Part shown: one piece after another, positions 9,884 through 18,619 of the stretch | Numbering within the stretch: the first letter of the stretch is position 1 | Layout: the number at the start of each line of letters is the position of its first letter | Assembly: GCA_900068845.1 (NCBI GenBank) | Contig: CEFQ01000005.1 | Coordinates: 1,050,475-1,114,474 of the forward strand | Length of the DNA: 64,000 bases | DNA from: Enterobacter ludwigii | GTDB taxonomy: Bacteria > Pseudomonadota > Gammaproteobacteria > Enterobacterales > Enterobacteriaceae | Reading direction: 5' to 3' | The notes under the pieces: model-generated | Database searches by the model: none | Seen by the model: only the letters and a program-made list of their open reading frames with translations | What the model was told of the DNA's origin: nothing | Translations under genes and position numbers: made by a program

Positions 9884-11476
9884 TTAATGCGTGATACTAC
9901 TCACCAACGCATCCTGACCGGAGATCATCACACAGTTGCGTCCGGCATTTTTCGCCTGATACAGCGCGGCATCGGCTTGCTTAAGGCTTTGCTCCTGCGA
10001 ACCACTTTCCGGCTGCCAGTCGGCAATACCCACCGACAGCGTGACAGTGCCGACCTGATCAATCCAGTTTTCCGCAATGCTGATGCGCACGCGCTCGGCC
10101 AGAATGCGCGCATCTTCCACCGACGTCGCAGGCAACAGCATCAGGAACTCTTCCCCGCCGTTACGACACACCACATCGGTTTGACGTGCGCTGTTGCGTA
10201 AGGTTCGCGCCACATGTTTAATCACCTCATCACCAACGTCATGGCCGAAGGTATCGTTGACCCGTTTGAAGTGATCGATATCCAGCGCCAGAACTGAAAA
10301 CGGCTGGCGCATGGTGGCGAAGTAGTCGAGCACGGCACTTAGGCCACGGCGGTTAAGCAGATTGGTCATGGGATCGCTCTGCACTTCCGATTTCAGGCGG
10401 CCAATTTTGTCCTGCACTAAACCAATACCGGTAAGCAACGCGCGTTTGACCTGCGCCGCTTCGAAATACCACGCACGAATGCCGCCAATCTCACTCGACA
10501 CGCCTTGCGAATCCATCTGGCTGGCTTTACGCGCCAGCTGCCACAGCGGCAGCGCAATCAGACGTGCCAGGATCACTGCCACCAGCAAGGTCAGCAGCGC
10601 AAACGGCACCGAGTTTTTCAGCACTTTCAATAACAATCCCGAGAGCGGTGCCAGCGTGACATCCGTTGATTTCAACGCCACCACCATCCAGCCGGTGGTC
10701 GGCACGATGGCATAACCGGCCAGCTTGGTTTTCCCCTCTTCGCTCAACTGCACTTCACCGTTGGTGTGCTCCTCGCGCTGACGATCGCTAACGATGCCTG
10801 GCACGCTCTTGCCAATCAGTTGGTTGTTCTGGTGATACAGCACCTGATTATTACTATCCATCACGTAAACCTGAGTGCCATCACGGTAGAACTGCTCGCC
10901 GAGCAGCGCGTTCAGGATGCTTTTCTTCTTCAGATAAATGGTGCCGCCGACATAGCCGAGGTAGCGCCCTTCTTTACTCCAGATGGGCCAGGAGACAAAC
11001 ACAATCAGGTTGTTGGCGGCGGAGATGCTGGGCTTGCTGACCATCGGCTGACGCTTTGCCAGCGCTTCACGCGATGACTGGCTGGTCAGCTGCATGCCTT
11101 TCAGCATGAGTGACTCTGGCGAAATCGCTTTCACGATACCGTTACTGTCTACCACCGCAACCGAGTTAAAACTGTTGGTTTGTTCGCGCAGCCTGTTCAC
11201 TTCTTGCTGCGCCAAATCGTCGTTCTCAAAATCATTGCCTAACTGGGTCGCACTGTAGTGCAGCTGCGACTGAGCCAACTGAAAGAAGACCTCAGTGGTG
11301 GCCGCCAGTTTGGTCGCGTAAGCGCGATTCGCTTCAAGCGTGCTTTCAATCAGGACCATGCGTTGCACGCGCCAGGTGGCGTACAGCGTATTGGCGAGTG
11401 TGATGACGATGCTAGTGATCGCCAGTAGTGCGATCAGCGTACGCAGGTCAGTTTTTGGCCGCAGGCGCATCAGCAT
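9884..11476 (-). CDS. Membrane diguanylate cyclase with periplasmic Cache-type sensor
   Basis: The protein makes cyclic di-GMP from two GTP. From the ATG at 11476 (AGG site 6 bases upstream) it is 530 residues: an N-terminal helix (LIALLAITSIVITLANTL), a periplasmic dCache-like region of about 250 residues, a second helix (LLTLLVAVILARLIALPLW), a linker and a C-terminal GGDEF domain. The active-site loop is GGEEF (CRNGGEEFLML), an active variant, with the expected DIDHFKRVND and TFGHDVGDE motifs. The first part of the longer reading to 11545 has no recognisable features. I do not recognise a named orthologue. It has its own downstream hairpin. Confidence 0.9.
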   Translation of the reverse strand: MLMRLRPKTDLRTLIALLAITSIVITLANTLYATWRVQRMVLIESTLEANRAYATKLAATTEVFFQLAQSQLHYSATQLGNDFENDDLAQQEVNRLREQTNSFNSVAVVDSNGIVKAISPESLMLKGMQLTSQSSREALAKRQPMVSKPSISAANNLIVFVSWPIWSKEGRYLGYVGGTIYLKKKSILNALLGEQFYRDGTQVYVMDSNNQVLYHQNNQLIGKSVPGIVSDRQREEHTNGEVQLSEEGKTKLAGYAIVPTTGWMVVALKSTDVTLAPLSGLLLKVLKNSVPFALLTLLVAVILARLIALPLWQLARKASQMDSQGVSSEIGGIRAWYFEAAQVKRALLTGIGLVQDKIGRLKSEVQSDPMTNLLNRRGLSAVLDYFATMRQPFSVLALDIDHFKRVNDTFGHDVGDEVIKHVARTLRNSARQTDVVCRNGGEEFLMLLPATSVEDARILAERVRISIAENWIDQVGTVTLSVGIADWQPESGSQEQSLKQADAALYQAKNAGRNCVMISGQDALVSSITH

Positions 11477-11641
11477 GGAGCACCTGCTCTGGTGAGTAGA
11501 TTCATAAATTTGTGTGCCTGACAGTCTTGTTATTGTTGGATGCACTTGCCCTGGTGAGGGAACGGGCGATTGTACACCTACAACTCAAATTGAGCACGAC
11601 GCATCCTGCCAGCCACCCATAATTCTTTCTCTACGCTGGCG

Positions 11642-12472
11642 CTAATCGATCAAACCGTTGGCATCATAAAACGGCCACGGACCGGGATAATCGCCAATGG
11701 CACACAAATGCGTGCTCATGCCCTGCTGCGCATGCCAGCGATGCAGCAGGAAACCGGGCGGCTCCAGCACAAAATTAGCGGGCGCTTTATCCGCAAGATT
11801 AAACGCCACCTGATGCGATACGCCCGGTGCCACGCACGCCAGCGTACCGGCAAACCGCGCCTGCACTGAGCGATGTAGATGGCCGCTCAGCACACGTTCC
11901 ACCTGCGGATGGCGCTGGATAATCGCCGCCAGCGCCGCCGGATTGCGCAGCGGCTGGTTATCCATATGTTCGATGCCACAGTGAAACGGCGGATGATGCA
12001 ACATCACCAGCGTTGGCAACTGCGGATGGCGCTGCAACTGCTCATCAAGCCATTGCAACTGCGCGTCATCCACATAACCCCAAGGCTGCTGCGGCACGCT
12101 GGAATCGAGCGCCAGCAGTTGCACACCTTTCAGTTGCATCTGCCAGTTCAGGGTTTCACCGTATTGCAGATAGTGATGATCCAGGAACGCCGCACGCAGC
12201 GCCTGGCGATCATCGTGGTTGCCCGGCATCAGCAGAAACGGCAATTGCAGCTGACGCAGCACCTGCTTTAACGTTTGATACTCTTCAGCCGTACCGAAAT
12301 CGACCAGGTCGCCGGTAATTACCACAATGTCGGGTCGCGGTGCCAGCCGGTTCAGCGTCTCAATCACCCGCAGCAGCGCGGCTTGCGTGTCGACTTTTTT
12401 GTATGACAGGCGACCATTCGCCTTAATGTGTAGATCGCTGATTTGCGCGATCAGCGTCATGGCTTCAGACAC
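11642..12472 (-). CDS. GpdQ-type class III phosphodiesterase
   Basis: A calcineurin-like metallophosphoesterase of about 276 residues. It resembles GpdQ, the glycerophosphodiesterase of Enterobacter aerogenes, more than CpdA: the C-terminal YPGPWPFYD block and VSHQV segment correspond to GpdQ. All metal ligands are present: ISDLH, GDLVDFG, GNHDD, LHHPP and SGHLHR. I favour the GTG at 12472 because GAGGA lies 8 bases upstream; the ATG at 12460 is the alternative. It follows the ABC importer genes on the same strand with a 95-bp gap, so an imported phosphodiester is a reasonable substrate. cAMP is a less likely one. Confidence 0.82.
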   Translation of the reverse strand: MSEAMTLIAQISDLHIKANGRLSYKKVDTQAALLRVIETLNRLAPRPDIVVITGDLVDFGTAEEYQTLKQVLRQLQLPFLLMPGNHDDRQALRAAFLDHHYLQYGETLNWQMQLKGVQLLALDSSVPQQPWGYVDDAQLQWLDEQLQRHPQLPTLVMLHHPPFHCGIEHMDNQPLRNPAALAAIIQRHPQVERVLSGHLHRSVQARFAGTLACVAPGVSHQVAFNLADKAPANFVLEPPGFLLHRWHAQQGMSTHLCAIGDYPGPWPFYDANGLID

Positions 12473-12567
12473 GAATATTTTCCTCTGGATATTTGAAATG
12501 CTGATCATGTCGCACCGCGTTAAATCAACGCACATTGCGTACTTAAGCGCATCGGGCAAATTACATG

Positions 12568-13554
12568 CTATGCAGAAAACTGCAGCGCGGCGTCCTGCGC
12601 CAGCGTCCAGCTCACCGCTTGTCCGGCATGCCAGGTTTCACGCGCGTGGCGATCCACCTGAATCGGCATCGCCAGCCCGATATCGATCATCAACCGCTGC
12701 GACGCGCCCAGGAAGGTGCTGGCGACAATAAAGCCCCGTCGCGGGTAACGATCGTCGCTGGCCAGCAGCACATCTTCCGGGCGGCAGAAACGCTGCGGAT
12801 TGCCGTGCACATCCACATCCACGCAGTTGATAGCGCCAACAAAATCGGCAACAAATTTTGAGGCCGGATGCTGGTAGATATTTTGCGGTGTATCGATTTG
12901 CACCAAACGGCCCTGCTCCATCACCGCAATGCGATCGCCGAGCGCCATCGCTTCCTGCTGATCGTGCGTCACGTAGACCGCCGTGATCGCCAGCTTCTTC
13001 AGTAATGTGCCAATTTCCAGCCGCAGACGATCGCGCAGGCGCGCATCCAATGCTGCCAGCGGCTCATCAAACAGCAGCACTTTGGGTCGTGCGGCTAACG
13101 CCCGCGCCAGCGCCACGCGCTGCTTCTGCCCGCCGGAAAGTTTGTCGATGCTGCGCTGTGCTAGCGCGGTGAGGTCCACCAACGCCAGCATCTCCTGCAC
13201 GCGTGCTTCCCGTTCGGCCCGCGCCACACCTTGCACTTTCAGACCATATGCCACGTTCTCAGCCACATTCAGATTGGGGAACAGCGCATAATTCTGGAAC
13301 ACCATGCCAACGTTGCGTTTTTCAATCGGCAACGCGGTAACGTTGCGATCGTCAAACCACACTTCGCCACCGACATCACAGCTCTCTAGCCCACTTATAA
13401 TGCGCAGCGTGGTGGTTTTGCCGCAGCCGGATGGTCCTAGCAGCACCAGCGTTTCGCCGGGATGGACCGTAAGATCGAGCGGTTGCAGCGCCTGATGATG
13501 ATGAAAGTGACGTGCGCAACCACGCAGCGTCACGGTAACGGCCGCAGAATTCAT
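12568..13554 (-). CDS. ABC importer ATP-binding subunit (PotA/FbpC/PhnT-like)
   Basis: A 328-residue importer ATPase. Walker A GPSGCGKTT is at 40-48, the Q-loop at FQNYALFPNL, the signature LSGGQKQR from 139, Walker B LLFDEP at 160-165, and the H-loop at VTHDQ. A TOBE-like substrate-regulation region fills the last 90 residues. It overlaps the upstream permease gene by 4 bp. It would energise uptake of the ligand caught by the 15220-16233 binding protein. Confidence 0.9.
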   Translation of the reverse strand: MNSAAVTVTLRGCARHFHHHQALQPLDLTVHPGETLVLLGPSGCGKTTTLRIISGLESCDVGGEVWFDDRNVTALPIEKRNVGMVFQNYALFPNLNVAENVAYGLKVQGVARAEREARVQEMLALVDLTALAQRSIDKLSGGQKQRVALARALAARPKVLLFDEPLAALDARLRDRLRLEIGTLLKKLAITAVYVTHDQQEAMALGDRIAVMEQGRLVQIDTPQNIYQHPASKFVADFVGAINCVDVDVHGNPQRFCRPEDVLLASDDRYPRRGFIVASTFLGASQRLMIDIGLAMPIQVDRHARETWHAGQAVSWTLAQDAALQFSA

Positions 13555-14363
13555 GCTGCCTCCTTGTGTTGGCGCGAGACCGCGCGGTTAAGCCAGTGAT
13601 TTACGGCATTGAGCATCAGCAACAGCGGCAGAATCATTAGAATAAAAATCAGTGTGTAGGCGGAACCCACTTCCAGCCGCATTGAGGCGTAGCTGTCGGC
13701 CAGGCCAACGGGCAGGGTTTTGGTTAGCGGCGTATGCAGCATCCAGGTGATGTTAAATTCACCGACCGACAGCGTGATCACCATAAAAGCGCCGGCGAGA
13801 ATGCCATTGCGGCAGTTGGGTACCACCACGGTAAAGAAGCGCTGCCACTGGCTGGCACCGAGGCTGGCAGACGCTTCTTCCAGACGCGGCATATCCACCG
13901 CCTGCATCACCGCCAGCACCGGCCGCATCATAAACGGCAAGGTAAACAGCACGTGACCAATCAGGATGAACACCCAGCTATCACGCAGGCCGGAAAACTG
14001 GCCGTAGAGCAGAATGATGCCGAGCGCCGTTGCCAAACCGGGCAGCGCCACCGGCAGCATCAGACACTCTTCAATGCGAGCCGCCCAACGTCCCGGCGCT
14101 TTCAGCAACCCCCACGCGGCGGGCACGCCAATGATTAAGGTAATCAGTAGGCAATACAGCGCAATCACTAGCGACAGCCAGAAGGTATCGGCGTACATCT
14201 GCCACACTTGCGCCACCCACTTCAGCGTGAAACCGCTGCGCAGGCCGATAAAGTAGTTATTGGTGACGCCCGCCAGCATCGACAACACCACCGGTACGAT
14301 CATAAACAGCGCGGTGATGGTGGTAATCAGCAGCTGCAGGCAAAACAGTCCGCGACGATTCAT
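13551..14363 (-). CDS. ABC importer permease 2
   Basis: A 270-residue inner-membrane permease with six predicted helices and the cytosolic EAA loop (EEASASLGASQWQRFFTVVVP) that docks on the ATPase. It belongs to the PotC/PhnV/CysW type. It overlaps its neighbours by 4 bp at both ends (13551-13554 and 14360-14363), so the subunits are translationally coupled. Confidence 0.88.
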   Translation of the reverse strand: MNRRGLFCLQLLITTITALFMIVPVVLSMLAGVTNNYFIGLRSGFTLKWVAQVWQMYADTFWLSLVIALYCLLITLIIGVPAAWGLLKAPGRWAARIEECLMLPVALPGLATALGIILLYGQFSGLRDSWVFILIGHVLFTLPFMMRPVLAVMQAVDMPRLEEASASLGASQWQRFFTVVVPNCRNGILAGAFMVITLSVGEFNITWMLHTPLTKTLPVGLADSYASMRLEVGSAYTLIFILMILPLLLMLNAVNHWLNRAVSRQHKEAA

Positions 14364-15220
14364 TGCGCCTCCTTTGACTGCGCCAGACGCCGCGCCAGCA
14401 TGAGTGCCAGCCAGGCAAATCCGCCCATCACCACTGACAGCGCGGCGGCGGTGGCAAAGTTGGCGTAGTTAGTGAATTCGCCATAGATGGTCAGCGGCAG
14501 CACCGCCAAATCGGTGCCGAGCGTAAAGGCGGTGCCAAAAGCGCCCATGCTGGTGGCGAAGCAGAGCGCGCCAGTGGAGAGCAGCGCCGGTTGCAGGCCC
14601 GGCACAATCACATCCCAGGTGATGCGCCACTGGCTGGCACCCAGCGAACGCGCCGCTTCTTCCAGCGAGCGATCGAGTTTTTCACTGGCCGCCACCAGCG
14701 TGATGATGGCGCGCGGCAGCGAAAAATAGAGGTAGCCGATAAACAGGCCCACCAGCGAATAGGCCAGCGTCCAGCGCTCATGCAACAGGCTCATGCTGAT
14801 TTGCGCCAGCAATCCCTGACGTCCGGCCAGCATCACCACCAGAAAGCCCACCACCACGCCGGGAAACGCCAGCGGGAAAGTCAGCAACGCCAGCAAGGTG
14901 CCGCGCCCGGCAAAACGCTGACGCGCCAGAAAGCAGCCAACGATAGCGGCAATCAGTAACGTTACCAGCGTCACCGCCAGCGACAGTAGCACGGTGTTTA
15001 GCAGGCTCAGCAGATAGTGCGGCTGAGTGATCACCGTCCAGTAACCACTGTGCTGGGTGCTACGATCGTCCTGCATACCGATTTGCAACAGGCGGGCAAA
15101 CGGCAGCAGCCAGAAAGCGCAGAAGAACAGCAGCGTGGGCAGCACCAACCACAGCCAGCGGCTGCCCGGTTGCGTCCGTATCTGGCGGCGCGAAGCCGCC
15201 AGGGTGTCAGCCATCGACAT
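14360..15220 (-). CDS. ABC importer permease 1
   Basis: A 286-residue inner-membrane permease with six predicted helices of the PotB/PhnU type, with the EAA loop EEAARSLGASQWRITWDVIVP-like around residues 188-207. The start codon shares one base with the stop of the binding-protein gene (TAATG), again coupling translation. It forms the channel with the 13551-14363 product. Confidence 0.88.
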   Translation of the reverse strand: MSMADTLAASRRQIRTQPGSRWLWLVLPTLLFFCAFWLLPFARLLQIGMQDDRSTQHSGYWTVITQPHYLLSLLNTVLLSLAVTLVTLLIAAIVGCFLARQRFAGRGTLLALLTFPLAFPGVVVGFLVVMLAGRQGLLAQISMSLLHERWTLAYSLVGLFIGYLYFSLPRAIITLVAASEKLDRSLEEAARSLGASQWRITWDVIVPGLQPALLSTGALCFATSMGAFGTAFTLGTDLAVLPLTIYGEFTNYANFATAAALSVVMGGFAWLALMLARRLAQSKEAQ

Positions 15221-16233
15221 TAACGCATCTCACTCAGGTATTGCGCCGAGAAGGCTTTCTGCGCATCGGCCATCTGCTGATAGTTCACCGTTTGCGCGCG
15301 CGCATAATCGCTATCTGGCAGGAAAAATGTCCTGGCCTGCGCTGACATCGCTGAGGTGCGTACCGGACGTAGGAAGGCATTAGCCCAAATCGCCTGACCT
15401 TTGTCCGACAACACGTAGTCGATCACTTTCTTCCCGTTGGCAGCGTGCGGCGCGTTCTTCACCAGGCTGATAACGTACGGCACCGTAACCGTGCCCTCTT
15501 TCGGGATCACAAAGGCGACGTTGGCGTGATCTTTATATTTGGCGCGATAGGCGTTGAAGTCGTAGTCGAGCAGGATCGGAATCTCACCGGAAATCAAACG
15601 CGCGTAGGCGGTCTGCTTCGGTACGATCGGCTGGTTAGCCTGCAATTTTTTGAACCAGGTCAGTGCGGGCGTGAAGTCTTTCATGTTGCCGCCCTTTGCC
15701 TGGTTTACCGCTACGGCCGCAACGTAACCGACAAAAGCGCTGGCGGGATCGAGATAGCCGATCATGCCCTTGTATTCGGGTTTCAGCAGATCATCCCAGG
15801 ATTGCGGTACCGGCGCCCCACCCAGTGCGTCCACGTTAACCATAAATCCCATGGTGCCGGAGTGCAGCGCCACCCATTTGCCATCAGGATCTTTCATTCC
15901 AGCGGGGGTGTCGTCCCAATGTGCCGGTTTATAACTGTTGATGACGCCGGCGCTGTCCGCCTGGATGCCAAAACTGACGCCGTAATAAACCACATCTGCC
16001 ACCGGATTGCCCTTTTCCGCCACCAGCTGCGCCAGCGCCTGGCCGGAGTTTTTGTTGTCCTGCGGCACCTGAATCCCGGTGTCTTTGGCAATGGCGCTAA
16101 GCTGAGTTCCCCAGTCCGCCCACTCGGGCGGACAGTTGTAGCAAATCGCCGTATCGCCAGCCTGCACCAGCGGGCTGAGCAGCGAACCGGCGGTCAGAGC
16201 GAGCACCCCGGCAATCATTGTTACTTTTTTCAT
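15220..16233 (-). CDS. Periplasmic substrate-binding protein of the importer
   Basis: A 337-residue extracellular solute-binding protein of the PotD/AfuA/PhnS superfamily. A clear Sec signal (MKKVTMIAGVLALTAGSLLSP, cleaved after VQA) precedes a mature part starting GDTAICYNCPPEWADWG; Cys in CYNC could form a disulfide. Repeated features DVVYYGVSF, YLDPASAFVGY and ILLDYDFNAYRAKY fit the two-lobe fold. The ligand is not readable from sequence; the linked phosphodiesterase suggests a phosphodiester or other organophosphate. It begins inside the last codons of the LacI gene (4-bp overlap). Confidence 0.85.
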   Translation of the reverse strand: MKKVTMIAGVLALTAGSLLSPLVQAGDTAICYNCPPEWADWGTQLSAIAKDTGIQVPQDNKNSGQALAQLVAEKGNPVADVVYYGVSFGIQADSAGVINSYKPAHWDDTPAGMKDPDGKWVALHSGTMGFMVNVDALGGAPVPQSWDDLLKPEYKGMIGYLDPASAFVGYVAAVAVNQAKGGNMKDFTPALTWFKKLQANQPIVPKQTAYARLISGEIPILLDYDFNAYRAKYKDHANVAFVIPKEGTVTVPYVISLVKNAPHAANGKKVIDYVLSDKGQAIWANAFLRPVRTSAMSAQARTFFLPDSDYARAQTVNYQQMADAQKAFSAQYLSEMR

Positions 16234-17255
16234 GATGGTTCCCTGATGTTGGCAATGGAAGAAAAAGCGGTTGATGGCGCAGCGATACTTGCACCGAGCC
16301 TTAATCGATGTGGCAGCACGCGGGTACCGCGGCTGGCTTGTTGTAACAGCATGTCGATCGCCCCGGCGCCGAGCAGGTCGGCTGGTTGGGTCACGCTCGC
16401 CAGCGACGGCGCAATTTGCTCGCCGATATCGATGCCATCAAAACCCATCACCGACAGCTGCTGCGGGATGCGCACCCCCGCGCGTGCCGCGGCACCGATC
16501 AGGCTGATGGCGAGCAGATCGTTGGTGCAAATCACCGCGCTCAGCGGCGTTTCACCACGCAGCTGTGGCTGCAACAGCGCAAAATTAGATTGTGTATGGC
16601 TGGGCATTTCGAGTACCGGCAGCGCGCGCAACCCGGCCTGATGCATGGCATCGCAATAGCCCTGATAGCGCAGACGCGCGCGGTCGGATTGCAGCATCGG
16701 ACCGGCCACCATGCCGATGTGGCGATGGCCGAGTTGCAGCAGATGTTCAGTGGCTTGCTGCATCGCCAGGCGGTTGTCGACGCAAATCGCTGGCCAATCG
16801 GTCGCCTGCGGCACGTTGTGCGTCAACACAAACGGCATCCTGGCCTGATGCAGCGTACGCAGGATGGCGCTGTTATCGGCGTCGGCGACGGTGAGAACCA
16901 AACCGGCAACGCGCTGATTCAACATATGTTCCACAATCGCCGCTTCACGCTCTGGCTGATAATCGCTGGTCGCCACCAACAGGCCGTAATCTGCCGCGCG
17001 CGCCTGGCGCTCCATCGCGTGTAATTGGCGGGCGAAAATCGGATTAAGCAGCGACGGCAGCAGCACACCGAAGGTGGTAGAGCTCTGGGTGCGCAGCTGG
17101 CGGGCAATGTGATTAGGGCGAAAGCCGAGTTGCTCAGAGGCGTTCAACACTTTTTGCAGGGTGTCAGCACGCAGCAGATGCGGATCGGAGAATGCGCGTG
17201 CGGCGGTGGCGCGAGAAACGCCAGCCAGTTTGGCTACGCTGATTAAATCGGACAT
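16230..17255 (-). CDS. LacI-family repressor of the ABC operon
   Basis: A 341-residue LacI/GalR regulator. The N-terminal helix-turn-helix (LISVAKLAGVSRATAARAFS) and hinge helix (TLQKVLNASEQLGFRPNHIARQLR) are followed by a periplasmic-binding-like effector domain with FGVLLPSLLNPIFARQLHAMERQA. It is the first gene of the operon, which is unusual for a local regulator and implies that it is transcribed with its targets. A 32-bp imperfect palindrome 13-44 bp upstream of its ATG is the obvious operator. Confidence 0.9.
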   Translation of the reverse strand: MSDLISVAKLAGVSRATAARAFSDPHLLRADTLQKVLNASEQLGFRPNHIARQLRTQSSTTFGVLLPSLLNPIFARQLHAMERQARAADYGLLVATSDYQPEREAAIVEHMLNQRVAGLVLTVADADNSAILRTLHQARMPFVLTHNVPQATDWPAICVDNRLAMQQATEHLLQLGHRHIGMVAGPMLQSDRARLRYQGYCDAMHQAGLRALPVLEMPSHTQSNFALLQPQLRGETPLSAVICTNDLLAISLIGAAARAGVRIPQQLSVMGFDGIDIGEQIAPSLASVTQPADLLGAGAIDMLLQQASRGTRVLPHRLRLGASIAAPSTAFSSIANIREPS

Positions 17256-17267
17256 GTTCGCCTCTTA

Positions 17268-17299
17268 AAGTGCCAATGAGATCGATCTCATCGGCGCTT
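17268..17299. promoter_or_regulatory. Operator-like palindrome of the LacI-ABC operon
   Basis: The centre ATGAGATCGATCTCAT (17276-17291) is a perfect 16-bp palindrome, and the symmetry extends outward (AAG-GCC / GGC-CTT) over 17268-17299 with a few mismatches. It lies just upstream of the LacI-family gene, consistent with autorepression. Confidence 0.7.
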
Positions 17300-17381
17300 A
17301 AAGTAGTGACGAACTGTGACAGCAACATCGCGAAAACATGACGAACAGATGACAGCAGCGCGAACTGCTGTCAGGCAGACA

Positions 17382-17990
17382 TTACAACATCAGGAAGGCA
17401 TATCCTTCGTTTTGCAGCGACGCCACGGTGGTGCCGCTCGACAGCGTGTGGGTAACGCGCGTATCAATCCAGTCACGCTCCAGCTGATGGAAAGCCACCG
17501 ACTGATCGCAGATGGTCACCTTCACGCCGGCTTTTCTCAGCTCATCAATCAGCTTGAGATTTGGGTTATCGGTGCCATACGTTTTGCGGAACTGATCGTT
17601 ATTCAGCGCTGCCGGGACCGCATCGCTGTTGATCGAGACCACAAACTTTAGCTGATCGAGCGGTACGCCTGCCGCGTAATAGAGGTTAGTCACGCGCGCC
17701 ACGCGTTCCAGCCCGAGGTTCGGCTGGCGGACATCCCCTTCATTGCGGTTAATCTGGAAGACGATTTTATTGCTCAGTCCGGGCGTGGTGGCCGGATTGT
17801 AGTCCGGCACATTCACAAAGTGGATCTTGCCGTAACCGGCGATAGCTGGCGTGCTCCAGAAGTCGGCAGGCTCGCTTTTCTTATCGGCAAACTTGTCGCT
17901 GACCTTGTCGACCAAATCGGGGAGCTGTAATACATTGCCGCCGACAAATCCTGCCAGGGCCGCAATAACGATATAGGATGCTGGACGCAT
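17382..17990 (-). CDS. DsrE-family protein, copy B
   Basis: A 202-residue protein with the start at 17990 (AGGAGA site). A short N-terminal hydrophobic helix (SYIVIAALAGFVGGNVL) suggests membrane anchoring or export. The rest resembles the DsrE/YchN fold, including the conserved GVKVTICDQSVAFH segment with a single Cys. About half of its residues match the neighbouring gene at 18014-18619, showing a tandem duplication. The longer reading to 18143 would overlap that neighbour and is rejected. DsrE relatives handle sulfane sulfur; that role here is inference only. Confidence 0.8.
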   Translation of the reverse strand: MRPASYIVIAALAGFVGGNVLQLPDLVDKVSDKFADKKSEPADFWSTPAIAGYGKIHFVNVPDYNPATTPGLSNKIVFQINRNEGDVRQPNLGLERVARVTNLYYAAGVPLDQLKFVVSINSDAVPAALNNDQFRKTYGTDNPNLKLIDELRKAGVKVTICDQSVAFHQLERDWIDTRVTHTLSSGTTVASLQNEGYAFLML

Positions 17991-18013
17991 TTCACTTCTC
18001 CTGTGCCTGAAAT

Positions 18014-18619
18014 TTACATCTGTAAGAGTGCATAACCCTGATTTTCCAACGTCGACACGGTGGTCGGGCTGGAGAGTGCATGAATCACTGATTGGTCGAT
18101 CCACGCTTTCGGGAAGTGATGGAACGCGACCGACTGATCGCACACCGAAACTTTCACGCCCAACTTATTCAGCGCGCCAATCAGCGCCAGATTAGGGTTG
18201 TCGGCCTTATAGAATTGTTGGAAATGCGCGTTATCCAGCATCGCAGGTGTGGCATCACCGGTGACCGACACCACAAAATGCAGATCATCGGCCGGTACGC
18301 CCGAGGCGATGTAGAGATTCACCACGCGCGCTACGCGTTCCAGTCCGAGGTTTGGACGCTTCATATCTCCTTCGCTGCGGGTGATTTGAAACACGATTTT
18401 GTTACTTAAACCGACCACCGGCTTGAATGCCGCATCAGCTTCATAATGGATTTTGCCGTAGCCTTCGACGGCAGGTGTGCTCCAGAAGCCGTCGGGATCG
18501 CTGGGTTCAGACGAGAAATGGCTGACAACACGCTGATACAAATCATCACCTTTGCTCACGGTGGCGCCAACAAAGCCACCGACAATCGCGATCAGGGCGT
18601 ATGAAACTACAGAACGCAT
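18014..18619 (-). CDS. DsrE-family protein, copy A
   Basis: A 201-residue paralogue of the 17382-17990 product. The start at 18619 has GGAGAG 5 bases upstream. It shares the N-terminal hydrophobic helix (VVSYALIAIVGGFVGATVS), the FWSTPAVEGYGKIHYE block, KIVFQITRSEGDMKRPNLGLERVARVVNLY-type core and GVKVSVCDQSVAFH with the single Cys. The two genes are 23 bp apart and probably form an operon. The function is unknown. Confidence 0.8.
   Translation of the reverse strand: MRSVVSYALIAIVGGFVGATVSKGDDLYQRVVSHFSSEPSDPDGFWSTPAVEGYGKIHYEADAAFKPVVGLSNKIVFQITRSEGDMKRPNLGLERVARVVNLYIASGVPADDLHFVVSVTGDATPAMLDNAHFQQFYKADNPNLALIGALNKLGVKVSVCDQSVAFHHFPKAWIDQSVIHALSSPTTVSTLENQGYALLQM

Noticed and set aside
11642..12472. 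CpdA (cAMP phosphodiesterase) identity for the metallophosphoesterase
   Set aside because: The C-terminal YPGPWPFYD block and operon context fit GpdQ better; CpdA normally lies near parE/tolC.
15445..16641. 398-residue plus-strand open frame across the binding-protein and LacI genes
   Set aside because: It is opposite to two well-supported genes, has no family features and reflects the codon bias of the real strand.
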